Assembly (NCBI GenBank): GCA_910579955.1
Contig: CAJTWE010000030.1
Span: 1-29,156, forward strand
Direction: 5' to 3'
DNA length: 29,156 nt
Source: an uncultured Ruminococcus sp.
GTDB lineage: Bacteria > Bacillota > Clostridia > Oscillospirales > Ruminococcaceae
The notes below the pieces were generated by a model, which saw nothing but the letters and a program-made list of their open reading frames with translations, had not been told where the DNA came from and searched no databases. This document shows positions 15,718-23,810 of this stretch, one piece after another; positions within the stretch are counted from its first letter, which is position 1; each line of letters starts with the position of its first letter. Both the position numbers and the translations under genes were made by a program.

Positions 15718-16869
15718 ATGAAAATCGCATTTGACGCACTGCCTCTTATCAGTGAAAAAATGACAGGTATAGGTTATTGTCAGGCAGGGCAGATACAGGC
15801 TCTGATGGCGCTTCATCCGGAAGAGCAGTATGTCATGCAGTTCTTCGCTACGGGCGACGGAGGAGAAAAACGCAAACGACTTAAACTTTATGAAGATGCC
15901 CGTGCTGAAATACGTCAGGGAATGTTTTCGGGCTATCTTTACAGAATGGTCTCAAACTTTCTGCCGCTGCCATACAATAAATTCTTCGGCAGCGACGCAG
16001 ATATAACCCACTTCTTCAACTATATCGTACCGCCAAAGGTAAGCGGAAAAACTGTCGTTACTGTTCATGATATGGTATATAAAACCTTTCCGGAGACTGT
16101 ACGTGGGCGCACAAGATATATGCTGGAAACCGGTCTGAAACGCTCCATGAAAAGAGCCGACCTTATAGTTACGGATTCTGAATTCTCACGCACTGAAATA
16201 ATAAAATATTTTCCGCAGTGGGAGAAAAAGCTCAGAGTTGTTCCCTGCGGCGTAGACAGAAACCGATTTCATCCTGTAGAAGATCAGATACGCATTGACG
16301 AAACAAAAAAACTACTTGGCATAGACAGAGATTATTTTCTGTATCTAGGCACACTTGAACCCCGCAAAAACCTGAGAAGGCTTGCAGTAGCATATAATGA
16401 ATTCCGCAAAGGCAAGGCAGAATACCCTTGCCTTGTACTTGCCGGAGGCAAAGGCTGGCTAAATCAGGAGCTTATGAATACTATAAAAGAACTTGAACTT
16501 GAATCGGATATAAAAATGGTATCTTATGTACCGGAAGATCATATATGCACACTCATGTCAGGAGCTTTGAGCTTTGTATTCCCGTCCATATATGAGGGAT
16601 TTGGAATGCCGCCACTCGAAGCGATGGCATGCGGTGTACCGGTACTTACCACTCATGCAGCGTCTTTGCCGGAGGTTGTTGGTGACTGCGCTATGATATG
16701 CAGCCCGTATCACACAGACGAAATGACCGATTGTTTAGAAAAGCTCTATCTTGATTCCAAGCTCAGACATGAGCTTTCTGTGGCAGGCAGCAAACGTGCA
16801 AGACTGTTTTCATGGGAAAATGCCGCTGCTATTCTTTATGATGTATACAAGGAGGCTCTCGGTGTCTGA
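15718..16869 (+). CDS. Glycosyltransferase, GT4 family (first)
   Basis: A 383-residue GT-B-fold enzyme. The N-terminal domain carries the acceptor side (MKIAFDALPL, ITHFFNYIVPP, VVTVHDMVYKTFPE), a pattern common to mannosyl- and rhamnosyltransferases of the WbaZ/MtfB kind. The C-terminal donor domain has FLYLGTLEPRKNL and the EX7E motif EGFGMPPLE, followed by AMACGVPVLTT. It is predicted to act at the cytoplasmic membrane, adding mannose or D-rhamnose to the lipid-linked glycan; the sugar and linkage are inferred from operon content only. The start ATG at 15718 has GGAGG 5 nt upstream. The gene overlaps the next glycosyltransferase by 8 nt. Confidence 0.9.
   Translation: MKIAFDALPLISEKMTGIGYCQAGQIQALMALHPEEQYVMQFFATGDGGEKRKRLKLYEDARAEIRQGMFSGYLYRMVSNFLPLPYNKFFGSDADITHFFNYIVPPKVSGKTVVTVHDMVYKTFPETVRGRTRYMLETGLKRSMKRADLIVTDSEFSRTEIIKYFPQWEKKLRVVPCGVDRNRFHPVEDQIRIDETKKLLGIDRDYFLYLGTLEPRKNLRRLAVAYNEFRKGKAEYPCLVLAGGKGWLNQELMNTIKELELESDIKMVSYVPEDHICTLMSGALSFVFPSIYEGFGMPPLEAMACGVPVLTTHAASLPEVVGDCAMICSPYHTDEMTDCLEKLYLDSKLRHELSVAGSKRARLFSWENAAAILYDVYKEALGV
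16849..16855 (+). promoter_or_regulatory. Ribosome site fixing a GTG start
   Basis: AAGGAGG lies inside the end of the preceding gene, 6 nt ahead of the GTG at 16862, and settles this start over more upstream codons. Confidence 0.75.
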
Positions 16870-17983
16870 AAATAACAAATTACGTATTTTGCAGGTAAAC
16901 AAGGCGTATTATCCGCATATAGGCGGCATAGAAAGCCTTGTAAGAACATATGCACGAGAACTTGCAAGGTATCCAGATATAGAAATGCAGGTACTTGTTT
17001 GTCAGGACAAAAAGGGGAAAACATCCTACGAGATCATAGAGGGCATACCTGTTACAAGAGCCGGCAGCATGGGAACGTACTTTTCATGTCCACTTTCATT
17101 TTCGTTTTTCAAAATATTCAAAAAAATGGTCAAGAATACGGACGTTATACTGTTTCACATGCCTTTTCCTCTTGGCGACCTCGCCTGCCTGCTGTCGGGC
17201 TTTAAGGGAAAGGTCGTACTTGCATGGCACAGCGACGTTGTAAAACAAAAAAAGCTTCTGCTATTCTATAAGCCTATACTTATGAAGTTTCTAAAACGTG
17301 CGGATGTTATTATTGCAGCAACAAAGGGGCATATCGACAGCTCGCCTTTTTTGTCGCAATTTCGCAGCAAATGCAAGATTATTCCATACGGTCTGAATGT
17401 AGACAAATACATAAATTCTCCGTTCAAGCCTATACTTACGGAAAAGCTGTGTGATAAAAACGCTGTAAAGGTACTCTTTACAGGACGGCTTGTCTACTAC
17501 AAAGGCGCAGAGGTACTGCTCAAAAGCTTTGAAAAGGTATATGGATGTGAACTTTTTATAGTGGGAACTGGCATACTGGAAGATAAGCTCAGAGATATGG
17601 CATCAAAAATGAATCAAAAGGTACACTTTCTCGGAGTGCTTTCCGACGAGGATCTTAAAGCAGCATTTCGTGACTGTGATATATTTGTACTGCCGTCTGT
17701 TGCAAACAGTGAAGCTTTCGGTATAGTACAGCTTGAAGCTATGGCATACGGAAAGCCCGTTATAAACACAGCTCTGCCAACGGGAGTACCATTTGTAAGC
17801 CTGCATGAAAAAACAGGTATTACAGTACCTCCGGAAGACCCAAAGGCGCTAGCAGAAGCAATAAATACTCTTGCATCAAATAATGAACTAAGAGAAAAAT
17901 ACGGCATCGCAGCTGCAAAGCGTGTTAAGGAAAACTTTCTTGAACAGGATGTTTTAAACCGTATATATGAAGTTTTAAAATAA
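16862..17983 (+). CDS. Glycosyltransferase, GT4 family (second)
   Basis: A 373-residue GT-B glycosyltransferase. The N-terminal domain begins SENNKLRILQVNKAYYPHIGGIESLV, with the Gly-rich loop typical of GT4; the middle has VVLAWHSDVV and IIPYGLNVDKY; the donor domain has VLFTGRLVYYKGAEVLL and the EX7E motif EAFGIVQLE followed by AMAYGKPVI. It is only distantly like the neighbouring GT4, so it probably makes a different linkage in the same glycan. The start is GTG at 16862 behind a near-perfect AAGGAGG; the overlap with the preceding gene implies coupled translation. Nineteen nt or fewer separate it from rmd. Confidence 0.9.
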   Translation: MSENNKLRILQVNKAYYPHIGGIESLVRTYARELARYPDIEMQVLVCQDKKGKTSYEIIEGIPVTRAGSMGTYFSCPLSFSFFKIFKKMVKNTDVILFHMPFPLGDLACLLSGFKGKVVLAWHSDVVKQKKLLLFYKPILMKFLKRADVIIAATKGHIDSSPFLSQFRSKCKIIPYGLNVDKYINSPFKPILTEKLCDKNAVKVLFTGRLVYYKGAEVLLKSFEKVYGCELFIVGTGILEDKLRDMASKMNQKVHFLGVLSDEDLKAAFRDCDIFVLPSVANSEAFGIVQLEAMAYGKPVINTALPTGVPFVSLHEKTGITVPPEDPKALAEAINTLASNNELREKYGIAAAKRVKENFLEQDVLNRIYEVLK

Positions 17984-17984
17984 G

Positions 17985-17993
17985 AAAGGCGGT
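17985..17993 (+). promoter_or_regulatory. Ribosome site fixing the rmd TTG start
   Basis: AAAGGCGGT lies 8 nt ahead of the TTG at 18002. It has the same A-to-C change as the cysE site, and there too it serves a TTG start. Confidence 0.6.
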
Positions 17994-18001
17994 AAAGTCA
18001 C

Positions 18002-18991
18002 TTGAAAGCACAAAATACTAAAAAGGCACTGATAATCGGTGCAGCCGGCTTTGTAGGCGGCTTTCTGGCAGAACATCTGAGAGATGACCTTAGCAGAAAA
18101 ACATTTCTCACTAAGCTGCCCCATGAAAAAATAAATATAGACGGCTGTCAAGTGTACGACCTGGATATACTGAAACAGGACGAGGTAACTTCGCTGCTGC
18201 GTGATATACACCCCGATGAAATATATCATCTGGCAGCTCAGAGTTCAGTTGCGGTTTCATGGAAAAATCCACGCCTTACATCAGATGTAAATATTTCAGG
18301 CTGTCTAAGTCTCCTTGAAGCTGTGCGCAGTATAGATGATTACTCTCCGAAAATACTTCTTATCGGTTCAGGCGAGGAGTATGGCTGCCTGCCTAAGGGC
18401 GTGTCACTTGTATCAGAGGAAACACCCATAACCCCTGCAAATCCCTACGCTGTTACAAAAGCCGCACAGAATATGTTCGGCAGACTCTATGCAAAAAGCT
18501 ATGGAATGCATATAGTTATGATAAGGGCTTTTAACCACATTGGAAAAGGTCAGTTGCCGCAATTTGCAGCCGCTGATTTTTGCAGACAGACTGCGGAAAT
18601 CTTATCCGGCAGAAGAGAGAATATTATCCGCACAGGCAATCTCAGTGCAAAGCGTGATTTTACAGATGTCCGTGACGTTGTCAGAGCTTACGGTCTGCTT
18701 GCTGAAAAGGGGCGTGACGGTGAGACTTATAACGTGGGAAGCGGCAAAAGTATATCAATAGAAAGCCTGCTGTGTGAAATAATAAACCTCAGTGGCGCTG
18801 AAATAAAAAGAGAGCTTGACCCGCAAAAGCTCAGACCCTCTGATATTCCAGAAATAAGAGCGGATATTACTAAGCTTCAAAGAGATACAGGCTGGAAGCC
18901 TCTGATACCGCTTTCACGTACACTGAGTGAAATGCTCACGTACGAGCTTGAAAAAATAAGAGAGGAGAAAACCGATGATAGCAAAGGATGA
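18002..18991 (+). CDS. rmd: GDP-4-keto-6-deoxy-D-mannose reductase
   Basis: A 329-residue extended short-chain dehydrogenase. It has the NAD(P) loop IIGAAGFVGGFLAEHL near residues 11-26, the DEIYHLAAQSSVAVSW segment, the active-site PYAVTKAAQN (Tyr-x3-Lys), and NHIGKGQLPQFAAADF, which is characteristic of Rmd rather than of GDP-fucose synthase or Gmd. It should reduce the Gmd product to GDP-D-rhamnose, the donor for D-rhamnan-type glycans such as the Pseudomonas A-band. The TTG start is supported by AAAGGCGGT 8 nt away. It ends 17 nt inside the next gene. Confidence 0.88.
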   Translation: MKAQNTKKALIIGAAGFVGGFLAEHLRDDLSRKTFLTKLPHEKINIDGCQVYDLDILKQDEVTSLLRDIHPDEIYHLAAQSSVAVSWKNPRLTSDVNISGCLSLLEAVRSIDDYSPKILLIGSGEEYGCLPKGVSLVSEETPITPANPYAVTKAAQNMFGRLYAKSYGMHIVMIRAFNHIGKGQLPQFAAADFCRQTAEILSGRRENIIRTGNLSAKRDFTDVRDVVRAYGLLAEKGRDGETYNVGSGKSISIESLLCEIINLSGAEIKRELDPQKLRPSDIPEIRADITKLQRDTGWKPLIPLSRTLSEMLTYELEKIREEKTDDSKG

Positions 18992-19421
18992 TCGTTCAAG
19001 ACTTGACCAGCGTGTAATTGTGGAAACTTACTCCGAGGAGCTGACTGAGCTTTCAAGAAGCCCTTCAATGGTGCTGGTACATAAGTTCGGCGAAAGGCAG
19101 AATGCCTATAACCGTAATATGGAAACTCGTATGCAGGCAGTTCAGTCAGTATGCCGCAGATTTCAGGTCGAAATAAACGCACTTCAAGAGGAAAACGATA
19201 CTCTGCGTGCTGAGCTTGAGCTTGAAAAGAACAGAAACCGTGAGCTTTTTGATAAGATGGCTAAGGATATGAAAAACATGCAGAAGGTAATAAACACTAT
19301 CAGGCTTTATACCGATCTTAACACAAACGCCATAAAGCGCATTACCGATGAACTCGAAAATGAAGAAAGCATTAGTTTAGATAGTAAAAACAGTGAAAAT
19401 AGTGAAAATGCGGTGAAATAA
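18975..19421 (+). CDS. Coiled-coil protein of unknown function, last gene of the glycan operon
   Basis: A 148-residue hydrophilic protein with no signal peptide or membrane helix. Residues about 60-115 are a strong coiled coil (INALQEENDTLRAELELEKN and following), and the tail (about 125-148) is rich in Ser, Glu and Asn. I do not recognise the family. The ATG at 18975 has GAGGAG 7 nt upstream and lies inside rmd (17-nt overlap), so it is translated with the rhamnose pathway genes. A scaffold or a chain-length or position regulator for the membrane glycan machinery is conceivable but not shown. No terminator separates it from the pspA promoter 12 nt later. Confidence 0.8.
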   Translation: MIAKDDRSRLDQRVIVETYSEELTELSRSPSMVLVHKFGERQNAYNRNMETRMQAVQSVCRRFQVEINALQEENDTLRAELELEKNRNRELFDKMAKDMKNMQKVINTIRLYTDLNTNAIKRITDELENEESISLDSKNSENSENAVK

Positions 19422-19433
19422 CAACGTAAATAA

Positions 19434-19462
19434 TTGACATAATATGTATTTTATGATATAAT
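19434..19462 (+). promoter_or_regulatory. Promoter of pspA
   Basis: Perfect consensus TTGACA (19434-19439), 17-nt spacer, TATAAT (19457-19462). It is the form recognised by the housekeeping sigma factor, so PspA here need not depend on sigma-54 as in E. coli. Confidence 0.9.
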
Positions 19463-19477
19463 AAATATAATGTATTA

Positions 19478-19507
19478 CAGGACGTATTGATGTTATGCAG
19501 GACGTCC
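19478..19507 (+). repeat. Direct repeats behind the pspA promoter
   Basis: CAGGACGT occurs at 19478-19485 and again at 19498-19505, exactly 20 bp apart (about two helical turns). The second copy extends to the palindrome GGACGTCC (19500-19507). Both lie just downstream of the predicted transcription start, where a repressor would block elongation. Confidence 0.65.
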
Positions 19508-19537
19508 TAAAATTTTATTTTAACAGGAGGTTCGATC

Positions 19538-20242
19538 ATGGGTATTTTTTCCAGAATTGGCGATGTTTTTAAGTCAAATGTCAATGATATGATAGATCGT
19601 GCGGAAGACCCTGAGAAGATGGTCAAGCAGATCATACTGGATTTGCAAAAGGATGTCCGTACCGCTACAGAAGCACTTGGCAAGGCTATGGCAAGTCAGA
19701 GAATCGCTGAACGTCAGCATGAACAAGCTGTACGAACGGCTGCTGACTGGGAATCAAAGGCTAAGGCAGCTCTTACCGCAGGCGATACCGAACTCGCTAA
19801 GAAAGCCCTTTCTTATAAGGTCAAGGCTGATTCCGATGTTGAAACCTCTGCACAGATGCTTGAAACTGTAACAAATCAAACAAACAATATTCGCAGCCAA
19901 GTGGAAGAGCTTAAATCAAAGCTTGAAGAGGCAAAAAGCCGACAGTCTATGCTTATTGCACGTTCACAAATGGCTAAGACTCAAAAAAATCTTGCTAAGT
20001 CTGTTGGCGGCATGGATTCATCTGCTGCTCTTGACAAATTCAACCGTATGGAGGAGAAAATCGAAAGACAGGAAGCAGAGGCCGCTGCATTTACAGAAAT
20101 CGCAGGCGTAAGCAATGATATGAAGAGCTTTGAGAATCTTGAAAATGATATGAAAGTAGATGCAGAACTTCAGCGTCTTATGGCTGAAATGAATGGCGTT
20201 CAGTCTGATACTTCAGATGCGGAAGAAGGAGGCGTTTTATAA
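19538..20242 (+). CDS. pspA: PspA/IM30 family membrane-stress protein
   Basis: A 234-residue, largely helical coiled-coil protein starting MGIFSRIGDVFKSNVNDMID, typical of PspA/IM30/LiaH. These proteins form ESCRT-III-like oligomers on the inner face of the cytoplasmic membrane and protect it when it is damaged. The helix-1 amphipathic segment and the EDPEKMVKQIILDLQ motif are present; the C-terminal part (about 195-234) is acidic. The ATG has AGGAGG 7 nt upstream. A perfect housekeeping promoter with nearby direct repeats precedes it, and the stop overlaps the start of a 50-codon membrane-protein gene (TAATG), so the two are translationally coupled. Confidence 0.93.
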   Translation: MGIFSRIGDVFKSNVNDMIDRAEDPEKMVKQIILDLQKDVRTATEALGKAMASQRIAERQHEQAVRTAADWESKAKAALTAGDTELAKKALSYKVKADSDVETSAQMLETVTNQTNNIRSQVEELKSKLEEAKSRQSMLIARSQMAKTQKNLAKSVGGMDSSAALDKFNRMEEKIERQEAEAAAFTEIAGVSNDMKSFENLENDMKVDAELQRLMAEMNGVQSDTSDAEEGGVL

Positions 20243-20394
20243 TGAATAAAAAAACAAGCGCACTTTCAGGTGTTTCATTTCTGCTTGCAGCAATTATTTC
20301 TCTATCGGCAGTTGCATATTTTGTATGCAACTTAATGGAGAAACGTGCTTACAAGGAAAAATGGAGCGACTATGATGAATGTGGTCTCGGATAA
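20242..20394 (+). CDS. Small single-pass membrane protein coupled to pspA
   Basis: A 50-residue protein, MNKKTSALSG onward, with one hydrophobic helix (about residues 8-31, ending VAYFVCNLM) and a charged tail EKRAYKEKWSDYDECGLG. The ATG shares its A with the pspA stop codon (TAATG) and GAAGGAGG lies 8-15 nt upstream inside pspA, which is a good ribosome site. It resembles neither PspB nor PspC by sequence that I can see, but its position and topology suggest a membrane anchor or sensor for PspA. The tail has a Cys at 47 and another Cys at 29 in the helix. A terminator follows at 20415. Confidence 0.85.
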   Translation: MNKKTSALSGVSFLLAAIISLSAVAYFVCNLMEKRAYKEKWSDYDECGLG

Positions 20395-20414
20395 GACTGC
20401 TAAATTAATAGTTT

Positions 20415-20458
20415 AACAGGTTGTCAATGGTCATTAAACCTATGACAACCTGTTTTTA
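20415..20458 (+). terminator. Terminator of the pspA operon
   Basis: AACAGGTTGTCA (20415-20426) pairs with TGACAACCTGTT (20443-20454) over 12 bp, followed by a T-run (20453-20457). Confidence 0.92.
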
Positions 20459-20510
20459 ATAGCAAACAATTTATAATTACAAATTACACTTACAAACCGA
20501 AAGGAGTCTT

Positions 20511-21923
20511 ATGACAAACAAGGAAAATTCAATGATCAAAGAACACATCAACAACATCGCAAAAGCCTACAAAAAAAATGCCCAAAAGGCAGCAGACCTT
20601 GCCATTGAATCAAAAGAACGATATATCATACCTACAGAGCTTTACAGTGAATATGATGTAAAGCGTGGTCTGCGTGATGCAGACGGCAAGGGTGTCGTGG
20701 CAGGACTTACCACAGTAAGTCAGGTAACTGCAAGCAGAATGGAAAACGGCGTTCGTGTTCCAGAAAGAGGAAAGCTGCTGTACAGAGGCATTTCAATAGA
20801 AGAGCTTGTAGACGGCTTTATTGAACAGGATAGATTCGGCTTTGAAGAGATAGTATATCTTCTTCTGACAGGAGAACTGCCGACTAAAGAACAGCTTGAA
20901 AGCTTCCACGGACTATTATCCGTTTACCAGTTCCTACCGGAAAAGTTTAAAAGCGGAATTATTATGAAAATGCCCAGTGACAACATCATGAGCATGATGG
21001 AAAAATGTGTTCTTTCACTTCATGCAGTAGATCCGAGACCGGACGACACTTCTATTGAAAATGTAATGCGTCAGAGTCTTGAGCTTATCGCTCGCTTTCC
21101 TGCAATGGCTGTATACAGCTATCAGGCAGCACAGTATTTCCGTCAAGGCGAAAGTATGGTGTATAATAGACCAGACCCTTCAAAAACTATTGCTGAGAAC
21201 TTCCTGACACTGCTTCGTCCCGACGGACAGTATACAAAACTGGAAGCAAGACTTCTTGATCTCGCACTTGTACTCCACGCTGAACACGGCGGCGGAAACA
21301 ACTCAGCCTTTACAGTACACGTAGTCACATCATCCGGTACTGACACATACTCTGCTATTGCAGCGGCTCTCGGCTCTCTCAAAGGCCCTAAGCACGGCGG
21401 CGCAAATCTCAAGGTTATGGAAATGTTTGACGACCTTAAACAAAACGTTACCGATTGGAAGGATGAAAATTCTCTTCGTGAATATCTGAGAAAGCTTCTT
21501 GATAAGGAAGGCTTTGACAGAAGCGGCCTTATTTATGGCATGGGTCACGCTATCTATTCTATTTCAGACCCACGTGCGGAAATACTGAAACGATTTGCAG
21601 AAAAGCTTTCAATAGAAAAGAACTGCCACGATGAATTCCAGCTTTACACAGATGTAGAACGTATCGCAAAGGAGCTCATTGCAGAGAAGAGAAAGATCTA
21701 CAAGGGCGTATGCGCAAATGTAGACCTTTACAGCGGCTTTGTATATAAAATGCTCGGAATACCAACCGATCTTTATACTCCGCTCTTTGCAATCGCACGT
21801 ATAGCCGGCTGGTCAGCGCATCGTCTTGAAGAGCTTATAAATTCCGCAAAAATAATTCGTCCGGCATATCTGCCTGTAAGCAAACCAAGATCGTATACAG
21901 CTATGGAGGACAGATTATCCTGA
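20511..21923 (+). CDS. Citrate synthase
   Basis: A 470-residue protein condensing oxaloacetate and acetyl-CoA. The catalytic triad is intact: His259 in LHAEHGGGNNSAF, His346 in GMGHAIYSISDPRAE, and Asp405 in VCANVDLYSGFVYKMLGIP. It is longer than the usual 430 and has an extended N-terminus (about 60 residues before the domain), as seen in many clostridial proteins. Such a gene in an anaerobe usually feeds 2-oxoglutarate for glutamate synthesis. No aconitase or isocitrate dehydrogenase gene lies nearby. The ATG has AAAGGAG 5 nt upstream. The upstream TATAAT (20472-20477) lacks a good -35. Confidence 0.93.
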   Translation: MTNKENSMIKEHINNIAKAYKKNAQKAADLAIESKERYIIPTELYSEYDVKRGLRDADGKGVVAGLTTVSQVTASRMENGVRVPERGKLLYRGISIEELVDGFIEQDRFGFEEIVYLLLTGELPTKEQLESFHGLLSVYQFLPEKFKSGIIMKMPSDNIMSMMEKCVLSLHAVDPRPDDTSIENVMRQSLELIARFPAMAVYSYQAAQYFRQGESMVYNRPDPSKTIAENFLTLLRPDGQYTKLEARLLDLALVLHAEHGGGNNSAFTVHVVTSSGTDTYSAIAAALGSLKGPKHGGANLKVMEMFDDLKQNVTDWKDENSLREYLRKLLDKEGFDRSGLIYGMGHAIYSISDPRAEILKRFAEKLSIEKNCHDEFQLYTDVERIAKELIAEKRKIYKGVCANVDLYSGFVYKMLGIPTDLYTPLFAIARIAGWSAHRLEELINSAKIIRPAYLPVSKPRSYTAMEDRLS

Positions 21924-21992
21924 AAGCATACATAAGACAGCATTGCTGATGCTTTGAAATAATTATGCAGTGTTTACTTAGAATATGCAGTT

Positions 21993-21997
21993 GGAGG
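21993..21997 (+). promoter_or_regulatory. Ribosome site fixing a TTG start
   Basis: GGAGG is 8 nt ahead of TTG at 22006. The in-frame ATG at 22000 is only 2 nt away and the ATG at 21985 lies upstream of the site. Confidence 0.55.
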
Positions 21998-22005
21998 TTA
22001 TGAAT

Positions 22006-23802
22006 TTGTTCCGTGAAAGCTTTAAACTTCTGAGAAAAGCCGGCTGGTCACTGATATTATTTGAAGCAGGCGTTCAGATTGTAACATTTATAGTATTAAT
22101 CCCCCTTGTGGGCATTATTTCAGACGCTGCAATACATCTTGCAGGACTGAAATTTCTTACAAATGCAACTGTTTCAAAGCTGCTTGCTTCTATATGGACC
22201 TATCCCCTATCAGCCCTTATTATACTATTAGCAGCTTCACAAATACTGCTTCATTTCACAGGGATAACAGCATGCCTGAATGCAGCACGTGAAGAAAGAA
22301 GGCTTACTTTTGGTGAGCTGATTTATGAGCTTGTATCAAGCTTTAAAAGAATGTTCTCGTCAGGCGCTGGCTCTCTTGTGCTGCATCTTATTATGATAAT
22401 CCCAGCTATATCACTGCCAGCTGCCGGAGGATTCATATCAATTCTCGGTATTCCAGATATTTTGTCCAGAACAGTCAGTGATTCAGACGCACTAATACTT
22501 GCATATTCTGCTGCAGTACTTTTATCAATGCTGGTCAATCTGAAATGGATGATCGCACTCCCTATATACGTTTGCCGCCATTGCAGCTTCCAAGCAGCAA
22601 AACAACAAAGCAAGTATCTTATATCAGGTCACTCCATCTCAATATTGCTTAAAATGTTTTTATGGAGCTTAGGATTTCTTGCTGTATTTATCGGAACTAT
22701 CCTATTATTGACAGGTCTCTGTATAGGAGGACTCTCTCGCTTTGGTATACCCATTTCATATGGCAGCTTGCCTTTGCGTATGATAAGATATTTGCTGCTT
22801 TTTGTAACCTTTATTTTTTCGGCAGGAGCTGTTCCATACCTCGCTGCCGGAATGTTTGTACGCTATGAAAAGCTTCTTGCAGGCAGAAAATCCATTGGCT
22901 GCAAAACAACGATAAAAACATATCGCAATAATAGAAAAAGCCGAATTACAGCCATTGTAGCGGCAGTCGCTCTTTTATGGGTTGATGGAGTATATATTTT
23001 CAGGCTTGCCTCCGGTGATGCCGCTGTGCGTTTTGTACTCGATACACATCCGCTTACTATTGCCCACAGAGGTTCGTCATTCTCCGCTCCCGAAAACACA
23101 TCATATGCCTTTATTGCTGCTATGGAACAGGGGGCAGATGGTATAGAGCTTGATGTCCAGCAGACTAAAGACGGCGTTCCGGTAGTTATCCACGACCTTA
23201 ACCTTAAAAGAGTTGCTGGCATAAATAAGAAAGTGTCCTCACTCACATTTGATGAATTGTCTCAGATAGATGTGGGAAGCTGGTATGATGATGAATTTAG
23301 TGATGCACGTATAATGTCACTGGAAGATGTTATTATTCTCACTAACGGAAAAATATTCATGAACATTGAATTGAAAAGAGGAGCAAAAAATGATAATTTA
23401 GAGCAAAAAGTAGTTTCACTTATCGAAAAATATGATATTGAAAATAAATGCTGCGTTACTTCATTTTCATACGACTCTTTGAAAAAGATAAAAAAATATA
23501 ATTCCGCTATAAAAACCGGTCTTATAATGAGCATTGCCACAGGCAACTTCTACACTCTTGATGCAGCAGACGTATTTAGTATAAAAAGCACGTTTATAAG
23601 TACACAGGTAGTAAACAATGCTCATCTTCAAGGCAAAGAAATTTACGCATGGACAGTAAACGGTACTGTAGAAATGCGGCGTATGATGAATGTAAACGCA
23701 GACCATATAATAACTGACAGACCAGAGCTTCTTTTAGAGCAGATAGACCGAAATATTACGGAGGACACTCTTATTGATACGGCTCTGAATCTTATATCAT
23801 AG
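22006..23802 (+). CDS. Membrane glycerophosphodiester phosphodiesterase
   Basis: A 598-residue, two-part protein. Residues about 15-330 hold some eight membrane helices and match the membrane domain found ahead of GDPD domains in Firmicutes. Residues about 350-590 are the catalytic TIM-barrel domain: HRG with His354, the metal-binding ELD (Glu381, Asp383) and VIHD with His396, which is the family general acid/base. It hydrolyses glycerophosphodiesters, such as polyglycerol-phosphate stubs or phospholipid headgroups, probably outside the membrane. The start was set at TTG 22006 (MFRESFKLLR) from the GGAGG spacing. It is 8 nt ahead of the phosphopantetheinyl transferase gene, so they form an operon. 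Confidence 0.9.
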   Translation: MFRESFKLLRKAGWSLILFEAGVQIVTFIVLIPLVGIISDAAIHLAGLKFLTNATVSKLLASIWTYPLSALIILLAASQILLHFTGITACLNAAREERRLTFGELIYELVSSFKRMFSSGAGSLVLHLIMIIPAISLPAAGGFISILGIPDILSRTVSDSDALILAYSAAVLLSMLVNLKWMIALPIYVCRHCSFQAAKQQSKYLISGHSISILLKMFLWSLGFLAVFIGTILLLTGLCIGGLSRFGIPISYGSLPLRMIRYLLLFVTFIFSAGAVPYLAAGMFVRYEKLLAGRKSIGCKTTIKTYRNNRKSRITAIVAAVALLWVDGVYIFRLASGDAAVRFVLDTHPLTIAHRGSSFSAPENTSYAFIAAMEQGADGIELDVQQTKDGVPVVIHDLNLKRVAGINKKVSSLTFDELSQIDVGSWYDDEFSDARIMSLEDVIILTNGKIFMNIELKRGAKNDNLEQKVVSLIEKYDIENKCCVTSFSYDSLKKIKKYNSAIKTGLIMSIATGNFYTLDAADVFSIKSTFISTQVVNNAHLQGKEIYAWTVNGTVEMRRMMNVNADHIITDRPELLLEQIDRNITEDTLIDTALNLIS

Positions 23803-23810
23803 GAGAAAAA

